From: Sporocytophaga myxococcoides
GTDB lineage: Bacteria; Bacteroidota; Bacteroidia; Cytophagales; Cytophagaceae
DNA: 64,000 nucleotides
NCBI RefSeq assembly: GCF_000775915.1
Contig: NZ_BBLT01000006.1
Coordinates: forward strand, 425,628-489,627
Reading direction: 5' to 3'
Shown here: positions 1-9,269 of the stretch, piece after piece
Numbering within the stretch: position 1 is the first letter of the stretch
Layout of the letters: every line of letters begins with the position of its first letter
Program-made: the position numbers and the translations under genes
Notes under the pieces: generated by a model
The model's input: only the letters and a program-made list of their open reading frames with translations
What the model was told of the DNA's origin: nothing
Database searches by the model: none

Positions 1-326
1 CAGAAGAACTGCTATATCTTAATTTCCAAGGTAGTTCATTTAGATATGTCGTGAGTGATTTCAGAACCACAGAAGAGATTGTACAAGTCCTGAGTAAGGC
101 AATAGGAAAAAAGTTTTCATGGGTTGAATTTACAGACGATCAGCAGAAAGAAGGGCTATTGAATGCCGGTCTCTCTGTCAGTCATGCCGATGCCTTTACT
201 GAAATGGGAATAGCAATGAGAACGGGTAAAATGTTTGAAGACCTCTACAAACACCACCCCACGCTTAGTCCAGCCAAGCTTGAAAACTTTGCAAGTGAAT
301 TTAGCCTTGCTTATAATGCTTTTTAA
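1..326 (+). CDS. NmrA-like NAD(P)-binding protein, C-terminal part
   Basis: The frame is open from the left edge (first full codon at base 3) to a TAA at 324-326, so the GTG at 51 is an internal valine and the true start lies outside the window. The visible 107 residues read like the tail of an NmrA/azoreductase-type atypical short-chain dehydrogenase: RYVVSDFRTTEEIVQVLSKA, followed by an EMGxAMRTGKMFEDxxKxHPT segment near the end. The Rossmann core and its glycine motif are not in the window, so cofactor and substrate cannot be judged. A hairpin terminator follows 45 bp downstream. Confidence 0.7.
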   Translation, partial: EELLYLNFQGSSFRYVVSDFRTTEEIVQVLSKAIGKKFSWVEFTDDQQKEGLLNAGLSVSHADAFTEMGIAMRTGKMFEDLYKHHPTLSPAKLENFASEFSLAYNAF

Positions 327-358
327 AGTTGAAAGTTAAAAGTTTAAAGCTTAAAGTT
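327..358. repeat. low-complexity AAAGTTNAAAGTTTAAAGC repeat
   Basis: A short run of the degenerate unit AAGTT(G/T)AAAG begins right after the stop codon of the NmrA-like gene. The same kind of sequence reappears at about 36880-36950, inside the end of the PepSY gene, and in related form at 43593-43665. Confidence 0.5.
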
Positions 359-367
359 ATATCACCC

Positions 368-398
368 AATGGCCTGTTCTCCTGAACAGGCATTATTT
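368..398 (+). terminator. hairpin terminator after the NmrA-like gene
   Basis: GCCTGTTC and GAACAGGC form an 8-bp stem around a TCCT loop. The hairpin is extended by AATG/CATT on either side of an extra G and is followed by ATTTTATT. It lies 45 bp after the stop codon. Confidence 0.6.
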
Positions 399-502
399 TA
401 TTGTATTAAAACCTTTCAATATGATGAGCAACATTTCTCAAATGTTTCACAAGCTCATCATGAACAGAAACAAAGTATAATACTGAAAGCATATTTCTTT
501 TG

Positions 503-535
503 GTCATCCTGAGCTTGCGAAGGATCTGACAGTTA
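503..535 (+). repeat. dispersed intergenic repeat (GTCATCCTGAGCTTGCGAAG type)
   Basis: This copy begins GTCATCCTGAGCTTGCGAAG and continues GATCTGACAGTTA. Related copies lie at 4235-4267 and 13081-13113 (both inverted) and at 46791-46833. All are intergenic. Confidence 0.6.
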
Positions 536-553
536 TAAAAATGCTTTGCCAGT

Positions 554-1145
554 TTAATCTTTGCAGTACTTCTCTATCAAATCTTTGGTAATGAAATATC
601 CTCCAAGCTCTTTTGCTACGTTTAAATCTGAACAAGCATTTACTAAATCATTCTTTTTTATGTAGTACAAAGCTCTGTTTTTATAAGCAAAGGAATTTCC
701 AGGAAAGAGGCTCATTGATTTATTTATTAATAATATCCCCTCCTCATCCTCTATTGAGCATTAATTTAGAATAGGCTATATTATTCAGATTTACTGCCAT
801 CCATATTGAATCCTGAAACTTATAGGCATATTTTTCACCAATATCTATTGCCTCTTTATAATGACCTAATTCATTACTATAAAAACCATGTTTATAATCG
901 GCCCAATAGAATTACTATCAATCTCACGCATTTTAAAAAAAAAATACATTGAGCTATCGTAATGGTTGAGGTTTGCATAAAATTCACCCATTGAAGAAAG
1001 ATTGTACTGATCTTTAGGTCTTTCTTTCAACACATGATTAAAATGAATCTTTGCAGAGTCTGGTAGGTTTAGAATGCTGAAAAAATTCCCTTGTTAATGT
1101 ATGGGCATTAATACAAACTGAATCGCAACTCTTGCTCAATCGAAT
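554..1145 (-). pseudogene. decayed TPR-repeat protein
   Basis: Three blocks in different minus frames together read as one tetratricopeptide protein. The upstream block includes LPDSAKIHFNHVLKERPKDQ and FYANLNHYDSSMYFF. The middle block has GHYKEAIDIGEKYAYKFQDS. The last block, near the stop at 554-556, has SFAYKNRALYYIKKNDLVNA and ends EKYCKD. The breaks fall at a run of about ten A (around 935-945) and near 750, where AYSKLMLN runs into a stop while the next frame continues EDEEG. No single start-to-stop frame remains. The remnant abuts the truncated transposase at 1150, so insertion may have helped destroy it. Sequencing error at the A-run cannot be excluded for that one break. Confidence 0.6.
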
Positions 1146-1149
1146 AGTT

Positions 1150-1434
1150 TTAAAAGTTACTGCTTGTCCATTTATTAAATGATGCATGTGGACTTTCTTT
1201 TCCGTTTAATTCAAGAAGCTCCCAGAACAAATGCATGTGATTGGGCATTATAACATATGCATAAACTATTATTTTCTTCTTATCTACAAGCCAATTTAAC
1301 TCTTCTAGAATTAATAATTTAAATTTATCCTCTTTTAAAAGATGTCTCCAATCCTTTATAGTATTTATCCAGTAGTAAACCTCATTGAAATCCATTCTGG
1401 AATTGCGAATTGTCTGTAAATAGGGGTTTTCCAT
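1150..1434 (-). pseudogene. truncated REP-associated Y1 transposase (RAYT/IS200-like)
   Basis: The 94-residue product carries the Y1 transposase HUH core: VYAYVIMPNHMHLFWE, where HMH is the metal-binding His pair, then NGKESPHASFNKW. The N-terminus (MENPYLQTIRNSR, VYYWINTI, WRHLLKEDKF) also fits the Bacteroidota RAYT family. Family members are normally considerably longer and need a C-terminal helix with the catalytic tyrosine; here the frame stops 20 residues after HASF, so it is probably inactive. Two palindromic REP-like copies lie just upstream of its start (1475-1559), the arrangement expected for a RAYT and its cognate repeats. Confidence 0.7.
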
Positions 1435-1450
1435 AACTTTTGAAATATTA

Positions 1451-1559
1451 AAAGATTATATGTTAGCACCGATTGGCCTGTCGGGGGACTGGCCACGGTG
1501 AAGAAATTTACAAAGATTAAATGTTAGAGTGGTCTGTCAGGGGACAGGCCACGGTGAAG
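1451..1559. repeat. pair of REP-like palindromes next to the RAYT
   Basis: Two copies of a palindrome, GGCCTGTCGGGGGACTGGCC at 1475-1494 and GGTCTGTCAGGGGACAGGCC at 1531-1550. Each is followed by ACGGTGAAG and preceded by AAAGATTAnATGTTAG. A further copy is at 22806-22835, a half-copy at about 8993-9014, and a degenerate inverted copy at 3971-4000. Confidence 0.65.
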
Positions 1560-1570
1560 TGTTGTAATAA

Positions 1571-1609
1571 AAAAATAGAGGCTGCCCTTTTGAGGCAGCC
1601 TCTATTTTT
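1571..1609. terminator. bidirectional hairpin terminator after the xylanase gene
   Basis: A 16-bp stem (AAAAATAGAGGCTGCC with GGCAGCCTCTATTTTT) closes a 7-nt loop. T-runs lie on both strands, and the xylanase gene, read leftward, stops 48 bp before it. Its other function would be to insulate the repeat/RAYT side. Confidence 0.8.
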
Positions 1610-1656
1610 GAAATCTATCTTGAATTTTGAATTTGTACGCTTTTATAAACGCAAGT

Positions 1657-3798
1657 CTATTGCTTGATTATTTTGTAATTGGACGAACTATTTTGTCCAT
1701 CTATGGTCAGAAAATAAATCCCTGGGGCTAATTCTTTACCGATTGTTTCATTGTAGGCCCCTTTGCCCTGCTCTACCACTGCACCATGCAAGTCGGTGAT
1801 TCTGAATCCGAATTCACCTGATTGTTTTATGTGCAGTCCTTCGTTGTTAAACGGATTAGGATAAATGTTGTCTTTATTCAGGCCTACTACATCTTCAATC
1901 CCTGTGACGATGGATTCCTTGAACTCAATGTAATTAAGGTTTACATAGTCAGTAGTCCCAATGGTAAGACGCATGATTTTTTGGCCTTCTGTTAATGGAA
2001 CATTAGGTATGGTCACTGTTGTCCACGATTGCCAAGCTGTTGTGTTTGGAATGGCAATTGAAGCGGCGTTTGGCAGGTTTGTCCCATCCATAGCGACAGC
2101 TACTGTACGGCCAGCTCCCTCGCAAGCTACGCGAAGCGATACGTCGTAATTGGCTGATTTTGTCACATTTACTGTATATTCAGTCCATTCGCCTGCCGTA
2201 GCCCAACCAATATTGTATCCACCTCCCTCGTCCGTGCAGTTCTCAATGTCCACGTCCTCGTCTGTTCGGAAAGTGGCTCCACCTTGATTGCCCGAAGTGC
2301 CGTCAGAATATGCAAATGTATTCCCCCCCACATCATAGTTTTCTAGTTGTATGATGCCAGGAATGGGCCAAGCTGTACCTTTGTAAGGGCCTTGTGGCAC
2401 GTTCACTTTGATCGTGATCACTGCTTCAGTGGTATTTCCGGAGTTGTCGGTAGCTACAGCCTTTATAGTATGTGTGCCAGCTGTTGCGTTGGTCCAACTA
2501 AAACTATATGGAGAAGAGTTGTCGGTCGTCAATAAGGTTGCACCATCATAAAATTTAACACTAGCTATAGATCCGTCCGCATCAGTGGCGGTTGCAGTAA
2601 GTGTGATTGCCGTGCCTTGAGTAAATGAGGCATTGTTTGCTGGAGAAGTGAATGCAACGGTTGGTGGGTTGCTGCCATTGCAGGCTGCAAACGGCGCTGG
2701 TGCAGGGCAACAAGAAAGGCTTGGTCTTGAGGCCATATATTGTTTTAACCAAGTCATGGCAGGACGATCTGTTAAGTCGGCATATTGAATTCCAGAGTCA
2801 GTACCACCTGAACCTTTTACGCCATTACCTGGAATCCATGTTGCACCTTGTACATAACCCCATAATGTAATACCAGCAACGTGAGGATGTTCCCAGGCAA
2901 TTGTAAAAAACTCCTGATACTTAGTTCTTTGAGCAGCTTCATTTGGATCTGCAACAAGATCAAGTTCCGTAATGTGAAGTGGTAAATTCGTTTTATTCCA
3001 TATCTCATCCAGACAAGCTTTAAAATTTGCCGCAGACAAATTAAGTTGTCCGTTCATACCATGAGCTTGCAGTCCGATACCATCAATCAAATTCTTTTTT
3101 CCGTCAGTAAGATTGGGAGCATTTTTAATTGCATTAGACATCTTTATATATTCTGCACGACAATTATTCCAGTTATGCTCTGTATTAAACTCGTTAATTA
3201 AAAGTGTAGCATTCGGAAAGTGTTTTCTTGCCAACTGAAAAGGCCATATTGCCCAACCGTAAGGATTATTTAAATCATTGGCGTTAGCTGCTTCCCTTTG
3301 ATAGCCTAATGTTAATGCAGCTTTTAAGTTTGCAATTTCTCTATTAATGGGCGTATTAACTGGTTCATTCAATACATCAATAAAATTTAAACCACCCATA
3401 GGTTTATAATGGTCTTCAACAGCTTTATACCAATTTCTTATAGCCGTCTCAATTTGTGCTGCAGATGAATTTTTGAGATATCCTGGTGCTTGTGCGCCCC
3501 AAATTAAAGCATGAAACTTAAATAACCCCCCAGAATTTTTAGCAGTATTATAGGCCAAATCGGAATTAGAAAAATTATACTGGCCATTCCCTCTATCGCA
3601 ACTTCCCCATTTGGAGCCATTTTCAGATGTGGTTTGGTTCCATAATGAAGTATAATTACTAGGTACACTGTAAGCGGTTATATTTCCCAAATATTTTCCC
3701 TTACATTTTCCCAACTGGGCATTGGCAGTATTCGTAAATATAACTTGCGACAAAAAAACGCCTGCCACATAAAACAACTTAAGTAGATTCTTTTTCAT
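1657..3798 (-). CDS. secreted GH10 endo-beta-1,4-xylanase with Ig-like domain, CBM6 and T9SS sorting tail
   Basis: Predicted to cleave internal beta-1,4 bonds in xylan at the cell surface or outside the cell. A TTG start would add five residues, but the ATG at 3798 (MKKNLLKLFY) begins a clean signal peptide and is preferred. In numbering from the TTG, the GH10 barrel spans about 40-365, with acid/base Glu150 in DVLNEPVN and nucleophile Glu283 in HITELDL. A bacterial Ig-like domain spans about 383-472. A CBM6-like module spans about 480-632 (IQLENYD, GGYNIGWATAGEWTEYTVNV). A T9SS type A sorting domain begins at IYPNPF (650) and ends YKIIKQ. The architecture is typical of Cytophagales hemicellulases. 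The gene stands alone and ends at a strong terminator. Confidence 0.93.
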   Translation of the reverse strand: MKKNLLKLFYVAGVFLSQVIFTNTANAQLGKCKGKYLGNITAYSVPSNYTSLWNQTTSENGSKWGSCDRGNGQYNFSNSDLAYNTAKNSGGLFKFHALIWGAQAPGYLKNSSAAQIETAIRNWYKAVEDHYKPMGGLNFIDVLNEPVNTPINREIANLKAALTLGYQREAANANDLNNPYGWAIWPFQLARKHFPNATLLINEFNTEHNWNNCRAEYIKMSNAIKNAPNLTDGKKNLIDGIGLQAHGMNGQLNLSAANFKACLDEIWNKTNLPLHITELDLVADPNEAAQRTKYQEFFTIAWEHPHVAGITLWGYVQGATWIPGNGVKGSGGTDSGIQYADLTDRPAMTWLKQYMASRPSLSCCPAPAPFAACNGSNPPTVAFTSPANNASFTQGTAITLTATATDADGSIASVKFYDGATLLTTDNSSPYSFSWTNATAGTHTIKAVATDNSGNTTEAVITIKVNVPQGPYKGTAWPIPGIIQLENYDVGGNTFAYSDGTSGNQGGATFRTDEDVDIENCTDEGGGYNIGWATAGEWTEYTVNVTKSANYDVSLRVACEGAGRTVAVAMDGTNLPNAASIAIPNTTAWQSWTTVTIPNVPLTEGQKIMRLTIGTTDYVNLNYIEFKESIVTGIEDVVGLNKDNIYPNPFNNEGLHIKQSGEFGFRITDLHGAVVEQGKGAYNETIGKELAPGIYFLTIDGQNSSSNYKIIKQ

Positions 3799-3970
3799 AC
3801 TGTTGTGATTCAAAATGATTACAAAAATTTCCTATCTACAAACAAAGAGGTTAAAAGGTAATCACAAGGGGAGAAAAAAATATTACTTTTCCTTATTTTT
3901 TTTCATTTTTTCATAGAAACGCCTGATTTTTACCTACATCCCTACAAGTGTCTGAACCGGACGGAATCAT

Positions 3971-4000
3971 TCTCCGTGGTCTACCCACTGACAGACCACA
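3971..4000 (-). repeat. degenerate inverted REP-like copy
   Basis: Read on the minus strand this gives GTGGTCTGTCAGTGGGTAGA then CCACGGAGA. It matches the copy at 1531-1559 with a few changes, including the ACGG tail. Confidence 0.5.
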
Positions 4001-4234
4001 ACTTTCCTTACCCCAAAATCCATTAAAATTAATGAGTTAAAATTTTTTATCTACTTCTATTTCATAAAAGTTAGCTAACGACCATTTATGATTTTCTGGA
4101 GTTATTACAAGAGTTCACATATACAGAGTGGCGGGAAAGGAGCAACAGTTTGAGCAACAGTATTCGTTTTTTTTCAAAAAGAATAAATTTTATCTATCTG
4201 GCAAACTCCTGATCGAAATTGCTAATATATTCTT

Positions 4235-4267
4235 AACTATCAGATCCTTCGCGAGACTCAGGATGAC
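4235..4267 (-). repeat. dispersed intergenic repeat, inverted copy
   Basis: Begins AACTATCAGATCCTTCGC and ends GACTCAGGATGAC, the inverse of the copy at 503-535. The AACTATCAGATCCTTCGC part is shared exactly with 13081-13098. Confidence 0.6.
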
Positions 4268-4304
4268 AAAGTATAACTATGCAGGTTTAAATAATAAGTA
4301 TTTT

Positions 4305-4333
4305 AAAAGCCAGTTTGTCGAGAACTGGCTTTC
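4305..4333. terminator. hairpin terminator after the 1468-aa gene
   Basis: AAAGCCAGTT (4306-4315) pairs with AACTGGCTTT (4323-4332) around a 7-nt loop, flanked by A/T runs on both sides. It lies 25 bp beyond the stop of the leftward gene. Confidence 0.7.
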
Positions 4334-4357
4334 TGTTTTAAGATATTTTCAAAGGTA

Positions 4358-7300
4358 TCATTGTATGATCAGCTTTTCATTACTGGTAAAGCCTTCTGAA
4401 GTAACCTGAATCATATATACTCCGGATGTCATAGAACTAAGATCCAGTATGGTATCTGAATGGTAATTTTCTATAGAATATACCATTGTTCCTTTATCAT
4501 TATAAACTCTTAGAAGATTTATGGTCTGGGAATCTTTAAGGCTGATCTTTACATTACCCGTTGTTGGATTCGGGAAGAATGTAAATCTTCTTTCTTTTAT
4601 ACTTTCAGTACCTGTTACCAGGTGCGTTTCAGCAGTTACAGGTCCTGCATAATCTGAACGGCTGGATGCGTTATAGGCATATACTCTGTACGTATAGCTT
4701 GTACCGGAATATAAGAACTTGTCAGTATACTCAGATGCGTTATATACAGTATCCAGAATTTCAAACTCCAGCGAGTTATTGGATTGTTTTTCAATAATAA
4801 ACCCTGACTCATCTGTTGATTTATCTGTCCAGGTAAGCTTGATCTGGCTTGAGGAAAGAGCTGTTGCGACCAGATTTACAGGTGCTGCAGGAGGAGCTTC
4901 ATAAGACTTCACTTTAATCTGTTTACTCCTTTCAGTACAACCTGCAGCAGTTGTAATTTCAAGATAGTACACTCCTGCCCCTGTCTTCATCACTGCATCT
5001 ACATTTTCCTCCAATATCACATTGTCTTTGTACCAGGTATATGTAAGATCAGTTCTCGGCATTGCAGTATAAAGATAATTGCCATATTCGTAAATCAGCA
5101 CATAAGCAGAAAGCTCTTCTGCTGAGACATCAACCATACTTTTTTTACCACCATATGTCATCTCAAAGAATCCGTATTGTGAAGGCTGAGGATTAAGGAC
5201 TACAGGATCGCTCAGAGATGAAACAAAGTTTTCAGGACCTTTCCAGGAAACAGCTTGTCCGGAAGGAACGGAACTGTGCAATTTTATATCTCCTCCCAGA
5301 CAGATTGGCTTTTCGGCATAGGCAGAAAAGTATTCACAATTAGTTGTAAAATCCCATCCCGTATTATTAGAGATATTGGTACTGTTATGACCTGCTTTAA
5401 AGGTTGCTCCACCACTTGCTTTAATATCTTTTAAATGAAGGTAATCAAGACATACTGTACCGGAAGGTTTAACGATGTGTACCTGCTTTCCCCCTGTTTC
5501 TGATGAAAAATAAATAGGGAAATCAGGTTTTCCATAAGCATTAAAATCATCATTGATATAGAGCGTATCACCGGCAGTCATGGTTATATTGCAACCCGGG
5601 GCCAGCTGCAAATAATCAAATTTAACACTTTTATATAATCTGATTTTGTAAGACAGAAGTATGGACTTGTTTATTTTGGATTTATATTGACTTAAAAACA
5701 GATTTTCAGATTCACAATAAAATTCCTTGACCAGGCCACTAAAAAGATTTGCCTGAAATTCGCTTGTTTTATCTACTGTAACCCGATTTACATGGCAATA
5801 TTCCAGATGCAGATTAGTTCCGTTATCCCATCCATACAAGTTAGAACCAACTTTAAAATGGATATTATTTAATTCGATTATTTTGTCCGGAATACCACTA
5901 TACGGATCATTCAATATATTGGTAACCATTACATTCGAATAATTATCTCCTGAATAGCAATAGATATCAGAATTTGCAGCATTCAGCACTAAATGATCAC
6001 CTTGTATATGCATCTGATAAAAGATATGAATTTTTGAATTACTTATATCCAGATTTATTGGTTTTTCTGGTCCTAACTGAAAATAAGATCCAATATTCAC
6101 TACGATATTACTGAGCAAAACGGTACCTGAATTGATAAGTAAATACGATGCAAAAAGGTCATCCACAAACGTAATGGACTTTTGCGCATTAATAGTAATG
6201 TTCTCAAGTTTGTTACCACTTGTTTTCACCTTTGAATCTTCCAATGCATTAAAATTAATGCTTGTATTAAAAAACATAGCAGAATCAAGGGTTAAAGAAC
6301 CGTTAACTGTAACTATTGAACCAGATGTTGCAGGATAGTATTTAACATTTTGCCATGTCATGTTTTTGCAGGAAGCAGGCACATCAAATCTTAGTTTTTG
6401 ATTAAAGTCATAAAAAGAATGCTCGTCAAAGACTACATTGTCCTGTAATGAAGGAACACAATTAGCGGGTTTACCACCGCTGGTATATGACCATTTCTTT
6501 CCGTCAGACCAGTTTCCGTTTCCACCTATCCAGTAAAAATTTATATTCTCAGACACAGAAATATTCCAGCCATTGTTTCCTCCCTGATCTATTGAATTGA
6601 TAGCAGTAAACGTAGCCCCACCTGAAGCTGCAATATCCTTAAGAGTCATACGATCAAGATGTATTGCACCGGAAGACTTACTGATAGTGGGCTTTCCATC
6701 AATACCTGAAAGTTCAGTATAGGTACATGAAGGATTTACAATAAATATATTATTGATATACTGGGTCGTGGATCCTTTGAAAGATACTCCATGACCCGCT
6801 TCAAGCCTAAGGTTTTTAAAAGTATTCTTATCACCTTGGATAGTACATTTTTGACCCAGATATAAAGATTCTATTGTCACTCCTCCAGCGAATACTGTTA
6901 CACCCTTATTTATATTTACAACATTAAAAGTATGATTGCTTCCCAAATCAACCGAATAGCCATCACCATGACACTCAATGGTTGAATTACCTGACTCTAT
7001 TACAAGTGGATTTGACAACGATTGCGAAAGATTAAGACCGCGATTTATCCTTAGTGTGGAGGAATCTAGAATAAGTTTTCTTGATCCTTGTGTCTCTGAA
7101 TTGCTTGGACCGAAAGAAGACGCTATAACCTTTTTATTATTGGTATTTAAAGTACCTGCAATAAAAGTAAAAATAGATGCCTGAAGGGAATCTTCCAGAA
7201 TGTAGGATCCGGAACATCTCAATGTTATGTTATTCTTAAAATTCGTTTTGGCAAAATCTATCTTATTATTCATATCAGGTGACAGGAATTGTATCGGATT

Positions 7301-8764
7301 TAAACCGGCCACATCTATTCCTTTCTTAAAATACAATGAACCATATACCGAAAGTTGTCCAAATATCACCGGAAGGTATTTCACCGTTCTGAAGTCTATG
7401 GTTTTACAAACTGCATTACTCAAATCAACTTTCTCTTTATCTTTAGTAAAGCTATTCTCATCAAAGACAGCATCATTCATAGATGTAGGTACGCAATATG
7501 CAGGAGTGCCTCCGCTTGTCAACGACCAATGTGCAGGATCATTCCAGGAACCGGCTCCTCCAATCCAATAATAAGTTGCAGCAGACGCAGGTGTTATTGT
7601 TATACCTTTCGTGTTGCCATGATCAACGGAATTCGTAGCATTAAAAACAGCACCTCCTGTAAACTCTACTCCGCTTGCAATCACATAACTCATATCAAGC
7701 ACACCTGATCTTTTTATAATTTTCCCCTTACCAAAGATCGAAAGATAATTGCCACAGTCTTTTCCTGATAGATTGGTCTGTTCCAGTTCAATACTTTCTG
7801 GTGCGTCCTTCACTTCAAATGATTTCAGATTATGAAACTCTGATTCTTTTATCAATACCTGTCCACGGACACTAACACTCTCTGCATTCGAAATAAGCTT
7901 GTCAATAGTAACTTTGGTGTTAAGGAATATAATTCCACCTGTCCGGTCAAAATGAACTGTATTAATCTTCAAATTTCCCTGAATGTACATCGAATAAGAA
8001 CCTAGTGATACAGGGCCTGGAGAAAGAGTGTCCAGAGTAATTGCCGGCAAATCATAGTTCACAAATTCCAGGGTCGAGATTTTAGAGCCTGAGAAATCTG
8101 AGGTCAGGTTTTTACCATAAATAGAGCACGCTTTGATTACCGCTTTGGTATTTTTGAAATTAATAGATCGGACATTTGATGACTTGGATATAAACTCATT
8201 CAATCTAACATTTTTTCCTTCCGCATTGAGAGAGCCGTTTTCAAGGAACAGAGAATATGCATTTAAAGAATCCAGTATCTGCCATCCTCCCGTTTGGGAA
8301 TCTAAAATAAAGTTTCCAGACTTGCCTGTAATAAACCTCGCACCTCGTTGAGCAATGGTATTTCCTGCATTGACAGATTTTAAAACAAAATTACCTAAGT
8401 AATCGATGCTCAGATTCTTATGAAGTTGAATACTTCCATATATATTGAAATTAGAGCCAATAGCCCCGCTTAATGTCATGACTCTGTCCTCTAAATTAAA
8501 CGACAGGTTATTACAGGCGATAACAGTTTGATCCAGAGTAACATGAAAGGTGCCACTATGTGAGTTGAAATCAAATATGACATTATCAAAAGCTGAAGGT
8601 ACTATCGTATGAAAGGAAGTTCCTCCGGAAGTAGTAGCCCAGTGGTTCTGATAATCAGACCACTTTCCTGTACCACCAACCCAGTAATAATCAGCAGCAA
8701 AAATTTTGACAGGTAAAACAAAGAAAACAATAAGGATTAAATGAAAGAATAGTTTATAGTTCAT
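4358..8764 (-). CDS. large T9SS surface protein with three WIGGxGxW repeat units, Fn3 and sorting tail
   Basis: 1468 residues with a signal peptide (MNYKLFFHLILIVFFVLPVK, cleavage near residue 23). Three long units begin with the same signature: YYWVGGTGKWSDYQNHW at 27, YYWIGGAGSWNDPAHW at 398 and FYWIGGNGNWSDGKKW at 743. Each is followed by TSGG, then a DNV/DAVFD-type segment, then about 300 residues of short hydrophobic strands suggesting a beta-helix. Each ends in a variant of ASGGATFTAxNSxDxGxNxGW. After about 1150 come an Ig/PKD-like segment (ICLGGDIKL, VSWKGP), an Fn3 domain (APVNLVATALSSSQIKLTW) and a T9SS sorting domain (FFPNPTTGNVKI to EKLIIQ). Role unknown; an adhesin or matrix protein is a guess. 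It stands alone between a terminator and a repeat-bearing spacer. Confidence 0.85.
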   Translation of the reverse strand: MNYKLFFHLILIVFFVLPVKIFAADYYWVGGTGKWSDYQNHWATTSGGTSFHTIVPSAFDNVIFDFNSHSGTFHVTLDQTVIACNNLSFNLEDRVMTLSGAIGSNFNIYGSIQLHKNLSIDYLGNFVLKSVNAGNTIAQRGARFITGKSGNFILDSQTGGWQILDSLNAYSLFLENGSLNAEGKNVRLNEFISKSSNVRSINFKNTKAVIKACSIYGKNLTSDFSGSKISTLEFVNYDLPAITLDTLSPGPVSLGSYSMYIQGNLKINTVHFDRTGGIIFLNTKVTIDKLISNAESVSVRGQVLIKESEFHNLKSFEVKDAPESIELEQTNLSGKDCGNYLSIFGKGKIIKRSGVLDMSYVIASGVEFTGGAVFNATNSVDHGNTKGITITPASAATYYWIGGAGSWNDPAHWSLTSGGTPAYCVPTSMNDAVFDENSFTKDKEKVDLSNAVCKTIDFRTVKYLPVIFGQLSVYGSLYFKKGIDVAGLNPIQFLSPDMNNKIDFAKTNFKNNITLRCSGSYILEDSLQASIFTFIAGTLNTNNKKVIASSFGPSNSETQGSRKLILDSSTLRINRGLNLSQSLSNPLVIESGNSTIECHGDGYSVDLGSNHTFNVVNINKGVTVFAGGVTIESLYLGQKCTIQGDKNTFKNLRLEAGHGVSFKGSTTQYINNIFIVNPSCTYTELSGIDGKPTISKSSGAIHLDRMTLKDIAASGGATFTAINSIDQGGNNGWNISVSENINFYWIGGNGNWSDGKKWSYTSGGKPANCVPSLQDNVVFDEHSFYDFNQKLRFDVPASCKNMTWQNVKYYPATSGSIVTVNGSLTLDSAMFFNTSINFNALEDSKVKTSGNKLENITINAQKSITFVDDLFASYLLINSGTVLLSNIVVNIGSYFQLGPEKPINLDISNSKIHIFYQMHIQGDHLVLNAANSDIYCYSGDNYSNVMVTNILNDPYSGIPDKIIELNNIHFKVGSNLYGWDNGTNLHLEYCHVNRVTVDKTSEFQANLFSGLVKEFYCESENLFLSQYKSKINKSILLSYKIRLYKSVKFDYLQLAPGCNITMTAGDTLYINDDFNAYGKPDFPIYFSSETGGKQVHIVKPSGTVCLDYLHLKDIKASGGATFKAGHNSTNISNNTGWDFTTNCEYFSAYAEKPICLGGDIKLHSSVPSGQAVSWKGPENFVSSLSDPVVLNPQPSQYGFFEMTYGGKKSMVDVSAEELSAYVLIYEYGNYLYTAMPRTDLTYTWYKDNVILEENVDAVMKTGAGVYYLEITTAAGCTERSKQIKVKSYEAPPAAPVNLVATALSSSQIKLTWTDKSTDESGFIIEKQSNNSLEFEILDTVYNASEYTDKFLYSGTSYTYRVYAYNASSRSDYAGPVTAETHLVTGTESIKERRFTFFPNPTTGNVKISLKDSQTINLLRVYNDKGTMVYSIENYHSDTILDLSSMTSGVYMIQVTSEGFTSNEKLIIQ

Positions 8765-9269
8765 AAAAGTGTAATTTCAAACAAAAGATTTACAATATCC
8801 AGAAGGACAAATAGATCCGATTTAAAAATTTTATTGTATGTGAAGTTAAAGATTCATTTCCTTATATTCTAGGTGATACATACAATAATTTTACCGTGAT
8901 AGTTGCACTTTTAGTTTAATTACTGAACTACAATCACTTTATTAAAAACTGAAAGTTTTTTTTTTGAGGCTTTTCCGAAATTCGCCCCTGAGCCTCCGAC
9001 AGGCCACGGTGAAGGATTCAATTTATTTTCATTCAAGAATTGTTTTCTCCCCTCCCATTCTTTTTGTTCTTTTTGAATCTAAAAAGATAATTATCCGTAG
9101 CAGTATTAATATAATATCATCAGCAGCACTCAAACAAATCCTTTATTGTGAAAGAATTTAAATGTCAAAAGCAAGGTCTTGAAATCCTTTAGGATTTAAC
9201 TTTAGACTAATATCACAAGGACATATTCGTTATTTTCAAATAAGTATAAAAACATAATTACTGGTTACT
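8765..9269. other. intergenic stretch with half a REP-like copy
   Basis: Divergent spacer between the 1468-aa gene and the lipoprotein gene. The only recognised element is a half palindrome with the conserved tail, CCTCCGACAGGCCACGGTGA, at 8993-9012, just after a T-run at 8956-8965. I see no gene here. Confidence 0.45.

Larger units (their letters stand above)
3799..4304. other. intergenic stretch with repeat copies
   Basis: Upstream region of the xylanase gene. It holds a degenerate inverted REP-like copy (3971-4000), the duplicated GAGCAACAGTTTGAGCAACAG motif near 4139, and an inverted copy of the GTCATCCTGAG repeat (4235-4267). The + strand open frame at 4128-4409 is built from these repeats and runs into the next gene, so I do not regard it as coding. 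Confidence 0.5.

Noticed and set aside
4128..4409. 93-codon + strand frame
   Set aside because: Made of dispersed repeats and the antisense of the end of the 1468-aa gene.
8964..9161. 65-codon + strand frame
   Set aside because: Starts in a T-run and crosses a REP-like half copy; no protein-like features.
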